A DNA stretch of 64,000 nt from Quillaja saponaria (Eukaryota; Streptophyta; Magnoliopsida; Fabales; Quillajaceae). The translations under genes and the position numbers were made by a program. Below the pieces are notes generated by a model, which was not told the origin of the DNA, did not search any database, and saw only the letters and a list, made by a program, of their open reading frames with translations. The DNA lies in contig CM055613.1 in NCBI GenBank assembly GCA_029379385.1, positions 24,463,652 to 24,527,651 of the forward strand, read 5' to 3'. Within the stretch, counting starts at the first letter, position 1, and each line of letters begins with the position of its first letter. Shown here piece by piece: positions 1-11,875 of the stretch.

Positions 1-2344
1 AATATTTTTAATTAGGAAATGAATATACTTTAAAAGTACAAATACGATTAGTTTAAGACCAATATAATAACCTTTCAAATGGATACATCCAACGATAATG
101 CACAGGTCCACCCACTTTTGCTTCATAAGGTATGTGCACAGTCAAATGTTCCATTGAGTCAAAAAAACCCATTACTAATATTTTCTCCAACTTGCACAAA
201 GTGACAACAATATTTTTCTCAAGCATCTTCATATGCTCCACACATAATTCTTTCATAAATAAATCTCTGAAAAAATTACTAAGCTCAGTAAATGCTTCCT
301 ATATACTTTTCGGTAAGTAATCGCGAAATACAATCGGGATTAGTCTTTGCATGAACACGTGACAATCATGGCTTTTCATACAAGACAACTTGGATTCATC
401 CATGTCCACACAACGACCTAAATTTGAAGTATACCCGTCAGGAAGCCTTAAGCCTTTTATCCATTGACATACTTCCTTCACTTGAGGTTTAGACAAGCTG
501 TAAGAAGCTTTTGGCATAACAAGTTTCCCATTAACATTAGTCAACTCCAACTCGGGACGCTTACAAAATAATTGCAAATCCATCCTCCCATTTGGATTGT
601 CCTTGGTTTTACCTTTCATATTCATCACTGTATTGAATACATTATCAAAAACATTCTTCTCAATATGCATTACATCAAGATTGTGTCGAATAAGATTAGT
701 TGACCAATAAGGCAATTCCCAAAATATACTTATTTTTGCCCAATTATGTTGTTTCCCAAATCCTGAAATTATTTGTTTACCGAATGCATTTCCAAAAGTT
801 ATCTGATTAAGTCTTCTGAGACGATCCCAAACTTCTTCCCCAGACAACCGTGGTGGAGCAAAGCTTTCTCTGTTGTGTTCTTTTTGAATTTATCTTTTTG
901 CTTTCTGAAAGGATGATCAATAGGTAAGAATTGTCGATGACAATCAAACCAGCACTGTTTATGACTATGAGAAAGACGAAAAGATTTTGTTTGTTCCATG
1001 TAATATGGACAAGCCAAATTTCCATGTGTACTCCAACCCGATAGCATTCCATAAGCAGGAAAGTCACTAATGGTCCACATAAGTGCAGCTCTCATTATAA
1101 AATTTTCACCCCTGTATGCATCATAAGTGTTAACTCCCACATCCCACAACTTCTTGAAGTCATCAATAAGAGGTCTCAAGTAGATATCTAAATTTTGCTT
1201 TGGAGACTTAGGACCAGGAATGACCAATGTCAAGAATAAATATTGCTCTTTCATGCACATGTTAGGAGGCAAGTTGTAAGGAGTAACAAAAACGGGCCAT
1301 ATAGAATGACCATTTGATGAATGACCGAATGGGCAAAACCCATCGGTGGCAAGACCCAATCTAATATTTCTTGGTTCGTCTGAGAATGATGGATAGTTGT
1401 CATCAAAGTGTTTCCATGCTTCTCCATCACTTGGGTGAATCATTATACCATTAGCACATCTCTGATCATGCCAAGTCATATGTTGAGCAGTGTTCTTTGA
1501 CATAAAGAGCCTTTGGAGCCTAGGTGCAAGTGGAAAGTGACGCAAAATTTTGTAAGGTACATCAATCTTACTTGATCGAGTCTTGGGTTAATATCTCGAA
1601 TGCCCACATATACGACATTCTCGCAACTTCTATCCTCTTCGCCATAGTAAAGCATACAATCATTGGGACATACATGTATCTTCTCATATCCAAGTCCTAA
1701 TTTCTTGACCATTTGCTTAGATCGGTAAAAATTTTCAGGTAATTTCTCATCTTTAGGCAACATACCTTTAATAATTGAAATAAGTCGGTCATATAAGCTC
1801 TCACTCATATTAAACTCTGATTTACAGTTTAATAGTTGTGTTACTGCCGATACCGACTATGCCAGTCACAACCTTCCCATAATGGCTCATCAGCATTTTT
1901 CTACAAGTCATACAAATTTTGGGCATCACAATTCGGCTCCTCGCGAATCAGACTCTCATCGTCCCAATTAAAATCTGGACCAGCAGCATCCAAAACCATA
2001 TCAACGTATGGATTGCTTGAATTACCAACATCAACATCTCGGTTATTTGAACTTTCCCCTAACCAAGCCTCGGCCTCCCCATGTAAGGTCCACCACTTGT
2101 AGGTTTTTACAAAACCCTTCTTATACAAGTCAATGGCTACTTCATCTCTAAGCTTCCACTTTTTGTTCTTACAAACTCGACAATGACATCGAATTGTATT
2201 TCCTTTCATAATCCTTGGATGACTATAAGCAAAATCAAGAAACTTCTCAACATTAGACTTAAACTCATTTGTAGGCATTTGGTTTTCAATTCTACGTTCC
2301 ATCCAACTACGATCACCCTCAAACCAACTACAGTCTTCATCCAT
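1..2344 (-). pseudogene. TNP2-type CACTA transposase, broken
   Basis: Domains in order on the minus strand: a transposase-associated domain (1901-2344) starting near RSWMERR with Cys/His ligands in the RCHCRVCKNKK segment; a linker ending in NMSESLYDRLI (1780-1820); the TNP2 core (300-1760) with HVCPNDCMLYY, RHFPLAPRLQRLFMS, FWELPYWSTN, RHNLDVMHIEKNVFDN and SHDCHVFMQRLIP; then the start of the DUF4218 region (53-256) with MEHLTVHIPYEAKVGGPV. The frame breaks at least three times: near 1845, near 1625 inside a Cys-rich CxxC segment, and near 865. There are stops after NLYDL (about 1900) and after LPKSI (about 299), the latter where the family has Trp. The call is secure; loss of function is inferred from these breaks. 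The 3' end is outside the window. Confidence 0.9.
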
Positions 2345-4135
2345 ATTGGCAAAAATTCTTCACCACAATAATTAGCACAATTAGATTAAAACATTGAGTA
2401 ATTAATAATGCAAAAATAATTAAGGGAATTTAATTGAAAGACATGCACTTTCATCTATTTTTGTTAATAATATATTATATCAATATATTCCCTTAAAAAC
2501 ACTTCTAGAATCTCACAAATAATTCAATTTCATTTATAACTCATTTAATAATAGAAATGTGTATGATATTTATGGGAAAAAAAATAAAATATTTGGAAGT
2601 TGCATAACTTTAGGCTCAATAAAACTGACCATGAAGCAAAGAAAATGACAATGATACACAAGACCGTGGTGTATGCAAGCTAGGATGCAACATAGAAAAA
2701 GTCATAATAGTGAAGCAATTAATGAGATTGATAGAGAAATCTATATGTCCTTATTATTGTTACCCACTTTTATACTCCACAGACTCATTTTCTAAAGTTC
2801 CATATTATGTCAAATTCAATGAATTGGTGCATGTTTACATGTGACTTAATGAGAGAGAAACATAAACTCCTCTCAAAATGGACCACTCTGTTTCATGGAT
2901 TTTACGGCATCAAACCATAGGAGGTTTTTGCTTAAATCCTCAAAAAGACAAACAATGAAACATTTAATATGCATAACCAATATTGCTTTGGCTATCATCA
3001 CCCATGCTACATTTTAGGACCCACTCACGTGCATGTACAAAAATGAATATCTATTTTAGCTTCAATTTAAGATAGTTATGTTATTTCAATTTCAATTTAA
3101 GATAGTCATCTCCATATTCAGTTTAAATGAATATCAATTTCATGTACATTAGCTGTAAACCACATGTACCCACTAAAAATAAAGTTGTAATTAAAAAAAA
3201 AAAAAAAGACAATTTGTAAATAACTTATTAAATAAACAAGCAACCAAGCAATGGTCTAGTTTCCAATTACGTTATATTGGTCATCTATGATATCTTATGT
3301 CTTTTTCAAAATGATTGTCTAGTATGGTGCAGGGAGATATCTATGACAATGAATGATGAAAGTTGTATTTACAAATACCCACTTGGAAAGCAAGCCATGA
3401 TTGGCCATAACTATACATGCCATATATGCCACACATAATTAAATATTCAAATTTCAATCACAACTCAAATACAAACTGAAATACAGTCAAAGTTAAAGAA
3501 ATCAAATTGTGATAGTCATATATGGACCACATAAAGAGTGTCCCACAAATTTTCTTCAATGTCAGTTAAAGGTGTACCTAAAGTAAGATAAAAAAGACAA
3601 AACAAAGCTTTAAGTGGGGAAAGACTAGAACTCACATAAATTTTATGTTTGCTTTAATTTCCAACGCCTTGCTTTCTTCTTTTCACTGCAAAGTCATGAG
3701 AATACACACAAGGGTCCTATCTTGTTGAACCCATAGCATGTGTACGTACCAACCAAAGCCTTTCTTTCTTCTTTTCACAGCAAAGTCTTCTAGTTCATGA
3801 TCAAGAACATGCAAGGGTCCTAACCTATAGCCTATACCATCCTAAAGCCTGTACCATTCAAGTTGTTTGCAATATTCATCTATTCAATTCCACAAAATAC
3901 TTAATAAAACAATACAACCAACTCCCATTGAAAAGAAAAGCAAGGAGATCAATTTCAGACCAAGAAAAATTATACCAAAAAAAAATAAAAAGTGAAATTA
4001 TTCTTCAAAGATTGTGAAGCAAACCTATAATTTGATTTCCCTTTGATGTCTTGAATGTTCACAGAGGCAGCTGCTTGTCGAAGTAAATCTGCCTCTTTTG
4101 TATCCTTCAGATTTGAGATTGGGGAACGCCTAACT
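2345..4135 (-). other. 5' non-coding leader/promoter part of the CACTA element
   Basis: AT-rich sequence between the transposase start and the purine-rich tract. I see no open frame of interest. It contains short duplicated words such as TTTCAATTTAAGATAGT, which occurs twice near 3062 and 3098, and a poly-A run near 3190. By position it should hold the promoter and any 5' exon or intron of the transposase. Confidence 0.5.
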
Positions 4136-4480
4136 ACAAAGGAGGAGGAAGGAGGGAGGAAGACACCATCTGCAGGTGCTTCGCTGCTTCAGAAGGAGGG
4201 AGGAAGACCCGAAGAGGAAGGAAGACGCGGAGGAAGACGCAAAGGGAGGAAGATGCAGAGGACGACGCGAAGGAGGGAGGAAGACGCGCACGGAGCAGGG
4301 ACGCCGAGTAGGGATGCGGATCAGGGATGAAGACACAGAGCAAGGACGCGGAGCAGGGAGGAACGCGAAGGAGGAAGGAAGACACGGAGGAAGACGCGAA
4401 GGAAGGAGGAAGACGAGGAGCAGGGACGTGGAGGAGGGAGGAACACGCAGCAGGGAGGCAGATCGAAGGAAGAAGAAAAG
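4136..4480. repeat. Purine-rich, CpG-rich degenerate minisatellite inside CACTA leader
   Basis: About 340 bases of almost pure A/G on the plus strand, built from variants of GGAGGAAGACGCGGAGCAGGGA. CpG dinucleotides recur at regular places, which is striking in an AT-rich window. Open frames on both strands across this stretch are a by-product of the missing pyrimidines and encode only Arg/Glu/Gly or Ser/Pro/Leu low-complexity peptides. I do not call a gene here. Confidence 0.8.
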
Positions 4481-4741
4481 ATGAAGTTCTGAAATTTTTC
4501 TGTTTTTTCAATTTTGAAAAGCCAACCCAAAACTAATGGTGATAGAAACAAAATAAAAAATATTGGTGATAAAAAACAAATACAAAATTTTGTTAATATG
4601 TTCTTTTTAAAATGTGCAAATAGACAAAAATAAAAACTAAAAAAATAAGCAAATATATTTTAAATTTTTTTTTATAAATTTTGCAAGTTATTATTTAATT
4701 ACAAATAAAATTTTATAGTTTTTAATAGTATAAAAAAATAT

Positions 4742-4840
4742 GATTAACAATATTAAGAAAGTGATCTAATAATGAATCATCTTGCATATTTTTAATATTT
4801 GTGTTTAATATTATTAACAATACTAAGAAAGTGATCTAAT
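4742..4840. repeat. Short direct repeat, about 70-bp period
   Basis: The segment TAAGAAAGTGATCTAAT with flanking ATTAACAATA occurs at 4742-4770 and again at 4811-4840 with one base changed. It looks like a local tandem duplication within the transposon. Confidence 0.7.
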
Positions 4841-4889
4841 TTTGTTTGAGGGAAAGGATAATAAGGAAAAATTGAGGATTTAGGGTTCT

Positions 4890-5390
4890 GAAAATCACCC
4901 ACAAACCATAGAGTTTGTGGGTAATCTATAACAAAATAATGAATATCTTTATTTCCTACAATTATAAGTTTATAGGTAAAAAAAAAAAAAAAATTACCTA
5001 CAAACCAAAGTTTGTGGTTATAAGCTAATTTTTTTTTACCTACAAGCAAGAGTTTGTAGGTAATACATAACAAAATTATGAGTTTTTATTTCCCACAAAC
5101 TAAGGTCCGTGGGTAACAAGAAAAGAAATTACCGACAAACATAGGTTTGTGGGTGAAAGATAAAAAAATTTTACCCACAAACAAGTGTTTGTGGGTAAAA
5201 TTTGCGGGAGTTGTTTGTGGGTAAAATTTGCGGGAGTGAAAATTTAATTCCCGCCATAATACCGACAAACATACCGACAAAATGTTGGTCGGTAAATTGA
5301 TGATAACAAAATTTGGTGGGTTTGTGGGTAATATAGTTAATACCCACAAACTTTTTTTTGTGGGAAATAAGTTTGTGGGAAAAAGTCAAT
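4890..5390. repeat. CACTA subterminal repeat array
   Basis: At least a dozen copies, in both orientations, of a 10-12 bp word: ACCCACAAAC, ACCTACAAAC or ACCGACAAAC and their complements such as GTTTGTGGGTAA. Many are paired as short palindromes. Subterminal arrays of this kind are where CACTA transposases bind (known from En/Spm); binding here is inferred from position only. Confidence 0.85.
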
Positions 5391-5402
5391 TTTCTTGTAG
5401 TG
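5390..5402 (-). repeat. CACTA terminal inverted repeat (one arm)
   Basis: TTTTCTTGTAGTG reads CACTACAAGAAAA on the element's strand, matching the standard CACTA terminus. The other arm is outside the window. Confidence 0.88.
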
Positions 5403-5404
5403 AT

Positions 5405-6760
5405 TGTTGGACATTAAGCGTGAAAAATTGAAATATAAATTATGTTGGTTTCTGGTAAACAAGTTTGAGTCAAACAACAATTTAACAATAGGAATTTTGA
5501 AAGTGACTAAAGATGACGTGTCTAGAATTTTGGGTGTAAGTTCTAGAGGAGATTAAGTATTCAAAACTTCTCCAAGATTAGATGTTAAGCATGACTGCAG
5601 AAAGTATGGTATGGAGTTTGATAAAAATGTGTAAATAATTAATATTGAGAGGGATATTGTTGAGCACACAATTGAGATGAATGAGTTTTTGTTTAAATTT
5701 GGATTATACGCAATAAATTTGTTACTTTGTTCATATATTAGTTCATTGGATGATACTAGAGTTTACAATACTCTGACTGATATTGAATAAATAAAAGGAA
5801 AGAATTAGGCAAAGTATGTGTTTAATTTTATAAAAAGTTCAAAAAATGAGAGATTAAGGTGATGAATGATTGCATGTTATTCCTAATGGTAAATGTGACT
5901 TGATTATTATTTATTTGATCTGATGAATAAAAAGAATAACAAATTATTTCTTCAATTATTCTATCTAGGACAATGTCGTTATAAGTGGTTTTGAGCCTCT
6001 TCCAAGGACAACGTGAGACATCGACTTTCAGTTTTGGGAGAAGTAGACGTAAATGAATTTATGTATATATTAAGACGTTATGGAAAGATACATAGCCTAA
6101 AGGTATGTAAAGTAAAGACAATATAAAATATATATTAGTTTAGAATGAAGAAATCAATTTTTTTTTTCTTTTGTAAATAATAATTTGTTTAATTGTTCCC
6201 AAGTTGTATTACTGAGGAAATTAATTATGATGATAGCAGAATGTGAATACAATAATTTAGATGTGAGATGTATTTATATTTCAATTAATAATTGTATACA
6301 ATTATACATTTTTATGTGAAATATTGAATGAATAAAGTTATCTGTTGAGCTATTGTGTTGTGATATGAGAGAGTTAAAAGATGAATTACTGAACAATATT
6401 AGGGTAGAACTAAAAAAAGTATATTTAATGCAATCTATTATGTAGGAGTTAAGATAATTTGATCGGTTTGGTTGATTCATTAACTTAAGAAAATAAAGAA
6501 GTGAGATCTACAAATGTGTTTGCCAATAATGTAAATCAGATAAGAAATGAGATTATGAGAGGCAGTAGCAGTAATTTGATCATACCCAATATATTATTTG
6601 AAAATGAAAATAAGAAGCAAAACATTACCCTAACTATTATGGTGAAATACAATGAATCTCATAAGCGTCCAAGGCTTTGTTTTAGTGAGAAACATCTAAC
6701 AAAGATGTCAAGAGATTTAGAAAACATGTGTAGTACAAAAATGCAGGTATTATAGGTTCA
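5405..6760 (+). pseudogene. Decayed plant gene fragment (PMD/DUF1985-like, transposon-associated)
   Basis: The frame from 5410 reads CWFLVNKFESNNNLTIGILK followed by VTKDDVSRILGVSSRG. Further on, MNEFLFKFGLYAINLLLCSY is followed by DDTRVYNTLTDIE and WAKYVF-like AKYVFNFIKSS. This order (WLV-x-F, then DV-x-x-iLG, then a hydrophobic LLC segment, then a short helix before a 'wakfv' motif) resembles plant mobile-domain or DUF1985 proteins, often found in Mutator-like or Ulp1-bearing elements. Stops interrupt it (for example after SSRGD), and the tail (about 6500-6760) ends in RPRLCFSEKHLTKMSRDLE. The CACTA end lies immediately upstream, so the CACTA element may have inserted into this sequence. 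Family assignment is by eye and tentative. Confidence 0.4.
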
Positions 6761-7957
6761 ACCAACAATGAAGTGAAAAATAATAAATGAACTTTTAGGG
6801 AAGTTAGCCAATTATACTTTATGAAATATGTGTATGGTTATTGACAACAAACCCTAAATAAGTATTGGTAAATAGGTATATTGTCTATTGTGCTTTTTAG
6901 TTGAATAAATGAAAAGCATTGAAAATATTTTTTTTTCTTTTATTTATTTATTATATTTGCAAGTGTAATTCAGGTGATCCACTTGGTGGCCAAGTATTTA
7001 GAATAAAGTCCTGCTTGTATAAATTGTATTTGATTGATTCAAAACAATAGAAAGTGTTTACTTATATGATTTCAAACCAAATATGTATAGGCATGTGTAT
7101 TTCAGTTATTAATATAAATTATTCATGTAGTAATATATTAATATGATTGTTTTAATGTTAAAGGATTTCTTCTTCTTCTATAAGGTTTCAATATTTTTTT
7201 TCTTTTTTGTTAATGAAATTGATGTCATTAGGTTAAAGATTGTAACTATATATTGATTGTTGAAATTGTTTATGTAGTTGTAAATGTCAACCAACGTAAA
7301 AATGAATATGATATTTGTTAGACATTGTTATTTGTAAATTGCAATCATAAGAAATAGCATAAATATAAAATAATTGGCTCTTCATATAGCAAACAACTTT
7401 ATAATAAGCCCCATAATTCATTTTGGTAATAATCAAATATATATGAAAAACAAAAACATACCATAGGCTATTTATAAGACAAAAGAAACAAAAAGGGTTT
7501 GATAAAACATTCTTAAAAATATCTCTTCATATAAAAAAAATTCAAAGAATTTATCAATCTAAAAACCTAATAGTAACTATAATATATAATATGCCTTTTA
7601 GCCTTATAAATTGTGAGACCTGTAAAATAATTTTTTATTTTCAACCAATTCAAATACACAAACATCATCGTCTTGGACATTTTGTGGACCTTATATAATT
7701 TTTCTAACTTGTCGTTAAGCTGTTGCAAGATATCAGATATTATAAAGGACAAAAAAAAAAATATGATTAGTCTGTGTTAGTACAATTCGTTTTGACATTG
7801 TGATGGTAGTCATTTAAAAAATACGCTGGAATTTTATGAAATTAAAATAAAATAAAATATTTATAATAGCTATGTAAAAATTAAGCACAATACACTACAA
7901 TCATCGAAATAAAATAAAAATGTGATAAAATAAAGTTGTATTAAGGATTGCATGTAT

Positions 7958-8052
7958 AAGTATTGCATCACTAAGTTAATTTTACTTTTCTCTATATTTT
8001 AAAATAAGTACTACATCATTAAGTAATTTTAATTTTCTCTATATTTTAAAAT
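7958..8052. repeat. 48-bp tandem duplication
   Basis: Two adjacent copies (7958-8005 and 8006-8052) share the ending TTTTCTCTATATTTTAAAAT and differ at a few bases. A simple local duplication. Confidence 0.75.
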
Positions 8053-10252
8053 GATATTAAAAATAAAATAATTATAAAATACTAGGCGGATTAGCAGAAG
8101 AGTTTCATGTATTCTTTTTATGATTAAACTTTTAGTAAAAATAGTTATTTAATAAATTATTTTAATAAATCTTTTAATGAGCTTAATATTAACAAATTTT
8201 GTAGTAAGAAGATTTTTTTTTTTTTTTTTTTTACCTTACTACTTAAATTTTCGAGCTCCACCACTAATTTTTTGTATAATATAAATAATTAGATTTTTAG
8301 TAAATCAGTGAAATATAAGTAGATATTTATATTTTAAGATAAATAGACTAAGTAAATTTGTAATGTATGGTAATTTTTTTGATGATTATTATTTACTAAT
8401 AGTTCAAAGTAAATTTTAAAGTGAATCCACTCCACACTTATTAGTGAAGAAATACTTGTAAAATAAAAATAAATAAATGGTCTGAGTTCTTATCAATATT
8501 CTTCAGTCCATAATAAATTGTAATGTGCCTTACTATATATGTGTAAAGTTGTTGTGCAACTAAAATTTACTATTTTCCTGTCAATTTATGAGTAAAATAA
8601 AAGTATGAAAAATTGGCTGCTACATTGAAAATTATTAACTAAAATAGTTTATGATAAATTGGTTGAAGTGTTATTGATTTAATATTAAATTTATAATTTA
8701 ACATTTGATAGCTTGAGGCTTATTTATAGTTTATGGTACATTGGCTCAATTTTGTGTAAGTAAATTTTGTTCATAGTAAATATAGGCTGAATATCTCATC
8801 ATTTATGAGTAAACGTATATTTCAAATTGAATCGACTTATCTCTTAACGAGACAGTACATTCAAAATTTAATGTAAATTGTAAAAGTACTTAGTATTTTA
8901 GTTTAAGATAAATTGATAATGTATGATAGAGGGATAAAGATGTAGTTCAACTTAAATTAACCATTTTGTAGACGATTTAAAAGTAATATACTAGTTAAGG
9001 TAAATTGGTTTACTGTTTAATAATTTATGTATGAGTTCATAATTCAATGTAAATTAGTTGAGTACAAGGCATGGGTAAGTATATAATTTGAGATTTCAAG
9101 GTAATGCTTCTAACAATTAGAGTAAGATTGGTTATATTATTGTTATTACTAGTCAAGGGAGAGGATATTGATGCTTCGCTAAATAACTCATCGCAATACT
9201 CATCACTTATTTCAAACAAAGTTGTTTGAATCTAAAGATTGCATGACACTTGCGATTTTGAGAATAACAATACTCTCATATTTATTTTTTTTGTAATTTA
9301 CAAAACCATTTTTTTTATATAATATTTATTGTACAACCATAACTACAACTACTTTTATTATTAATTAGCAAATCATACAATTTTATCAAACTTTGAAGAT
9401 GTATATTAGAGTTTCTTGATACATGATGTGACTAAGCTTATTTATGACTAGGATACCAAAAATCAGCTGGTAAAGTTTTTTTTTTTTTTTTTTTGCATAT
9501 TTCTCCTATGAAATTAGTCTTCATAACCAAAACAACAGCAAGGAAGACAACTAGGGAGAATAGGAAGTGTTTCATCTTTAAGATATTTTTTATTCTATTT
9601 TTTTTTCCTTTAGTTTAAAATCTATGTCCATGTGTGTAAGGTAATGAGAATATGTATAAATGCAGTATCACTATTCTTTATTGTTTAAGGATATAAAAAT
9701 AAACCCTAATTATTTGGGCTTAGGGCTGTCCTTGCACCCAAGAAACCCTAATTAAACCAATCAAATCGTACTAATTTTGATAAGATTGGTTTAGATACAC
9801 ATACAGATAAACTAACATTTTCTGAATCTCATATGTAATTTAGAATATTAATCAATAGTGATCAAATAGCTACTGCAATTAACATAAATGTTATTTCAGA
9901 TATATATGTTATAAAACAACCGTCTAGACACATATACAGATAAACATACTTTTTAAAACTTACATGGTACGACAAACTAACAAGATATTGATGAGCAAAA
10001 TCAGTGCTAAAGACAACCAACTTATAGGGTTCTTTTTATAAGGTATATCATTATACAATATATCTTCAAACAAATCAAGCAAAACAAGGATTCTAAGTGA
10101 TGCAATCCATGACTCTCCTTTGATAAAACCTATAACAATATATAGTAGGGCTTTCTTAATAATGGAAAGTACTTTGTTTCCCTAACTCTTCACTTTTCTA
10201 TCAGTGGATACACATAGACCTTTGTTTTTGCAATTGAAAAAAGATATGAAGT

Positions 10253-10435
10253 TTATTTCTTTTCATTACTTCCATCACATTCAAGCTCCTTACCTGCTGG
10301 ATCCATAAAAGAATTAATGAAACTTGTCATAACTACTTTCATTGAGAATGGTTTCCATTGGTGACTAAGATTTGTCTTTATTGTATAAGCCAAATCAAGA
10401 AGCTCAAGTGTTGGACTTATTGTGAAATTGTGGAG
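10253..10435 (-). other. Unrecognised open segment, possible exon relic
   Basis: A minus-strand frame stays open for about 60 codons and ends at TAA (10253-10255). It has no ATG near its left limit, which is a TAG about 7 codons before ISPTLELLDLAYTIK. Composition is protein-like, with TNLSHQWKPFSMKVV and FINSFMDPAGKELECDG, unlike the low-complexity frames around it. I do not recognise the family. It could be a decayed exon or chance. Confidence 0.2.
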
Positions 10436-11639
10436 GACCTACTCACCACTTCCATTTTGATATTCTATTTCTTGTAATGTTATAGTGTTTGATTGCCAAA
10501 GTAATGACTTGCAAACATAAATTTGACATTTTTGAAAAACAATTCTTATACCACTAAAAATAAAATTTACAGTTCCATATGTTTTACAATATTTGAAAAA
10601 TCGTATTCTTTATTTGTGGTGAAGGATATCTTAGAACCCTAATAAGTCACATATGTAGAAAATCAAATAATGAGATTCAATCAATAAGGCTATATTTGTC
10701 TTTTACTAGCTCCAGCAATATTTTGAAAAGTAATATATTATGCAACAACGTTATCAGCAAATAATCTTGGGAAAATATGAGAAAATGATTAAATTAAACT
10801 AATTGTCTAGTTACTTATTGAAATTAATTAGTTTAATTTTTGATGTAAGTTTCACATGTTATTTATTGTTGTTTCTGATATACTGGTGTTTTAACTATTA
10901 CATCTGATGTCTGTAATTATTATTTCTATCATACTATCACTAACCAATATTATTTTTACTTTATTGAGATCCTAGGATAATGTTTTCTTGGTAGATTTCT
11001 ACTTATATTGATAGTGCAATAATAAAATCTCAGGTCCAGTATGACTAATATATAGTCATTAATACATGTGCAATCTCCAGATCTATCTTGTGCAACAATA
11101 ATATTAAAGAAGTAGCTGTCTGTTGTTCTACTTGCATATTAGATAAGGAGGACAAACACAATTCTCATAGTGGATTATCTCTGCAATATAATCAAATGAT
11201 AAATGATATTTTCTGTATTTAACAAATGATTAATATTGGTATAACAACCTAACACTTGAAATGTACCTCATTAAACCACAAAATAGTAACTAATTCACAT
11301 AATTTTCATATGGGTTTTAGGATTTGTGAGTTGGGGTGCACTTATTGTAAAAAATGAATATATGTATAGAAATTGTATATAATATGGGAATACGACAATT
11401 TTAATAAATTTTGAATACATTGAATTAAATAAATTTTAAAATACTTATTATATATAAATTTAAGTCATAAATAAATTAAAATGAATAAAGTTAAGAGTAA
11501 AAATGATAAGTATGAATTGTAATTATATTTTTTAAAAATAACAAAATATATAAATTACATATTATTTTGAACAATAATTTTTAAATTGAGAGTATACAAA
11601 CTTTTTATTTAGTAGAATAAAACATCATAACAATTTTTC

Positions 11640-11875
11640 TTTTTTGATCTAAAATCATGAGATTGTAACATTCCTATAGAATTCTAAACAAAAACAATCT
11701 CCAATGTAGCAAGAGGTGAATTCCAATCCTCCCTGTCCATTTGTCTGCTTAGAATAAAGTTAGTTAGCCAGTTTACACATATGTTACCTTCCCGTATGGT
11801 GTGGATTAGTTAATCTTCCAAATCCTTGTTTAGGAGATCTTTGACCTTGCGATAAAATTTCTATTTGATAGGAAT
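11640..11875 (-). pseudogene. LINE RNase H domain, C-terminal part
   Basis: From about 11810 leftwards the minus strand reads HTIREGNICVNWLTNFILSR then QMDREDWNSPLATLEI. The H-x-x-REGN motif followed by a 'WLTN' (usually ADWLA) segment is the end of the LINE RNase H domain. It is the missing half of the domain at 13318-13610, now 1.44 kb away. Confidence 0.75.

Larger units (their letters stand above)
1..5402 (-). mobile_element. CACTA (En/Spm-type) DNA transposon, 5' part; other end outside window
   Basis: The element reads on the minus strand from its 5' terminus at 5402 leftwards off the window. Support seen directly: the terminal motif TTTTCTTGTAGTG at 5390-5402 is the complement of CACTACAAGAAAA, the usual CACTA terminus. 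Inside it lies a dense array of short direct and inverted motifs (4890-5390), as expected of CACTA subterminal regions. A TNP2-type transposase follows in the correct orientation. The base triplet after the terminus is ATT, a candidate for one half of the 3-bp target duplication, but the partner is off-window. The transposase is broken, so this copy cannot supply its own enzyme. Confidence 0.88.
6761..11589. other. AT-rich intergenic stretch
   Basis: Long AT-rich sequence with poly-T runs near 8215 and 9480 and no protein I recognise. Short open frames at 7567-7752 and 9037-9219 (minus) look like chance. The only items worth marking are the tandem duplication at 7958-8052 and the open frame at 10253-10435, both listed separately. 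Confidence 0.6.

Noticed and set aside
4055..4551. Several overlapping open frames on both strands
   Set aside because: They arise from the purine-rich minisatellite and encode low-complexity Arg/Glu/Gly or Ser/Pro/Leu peptides with no domain.
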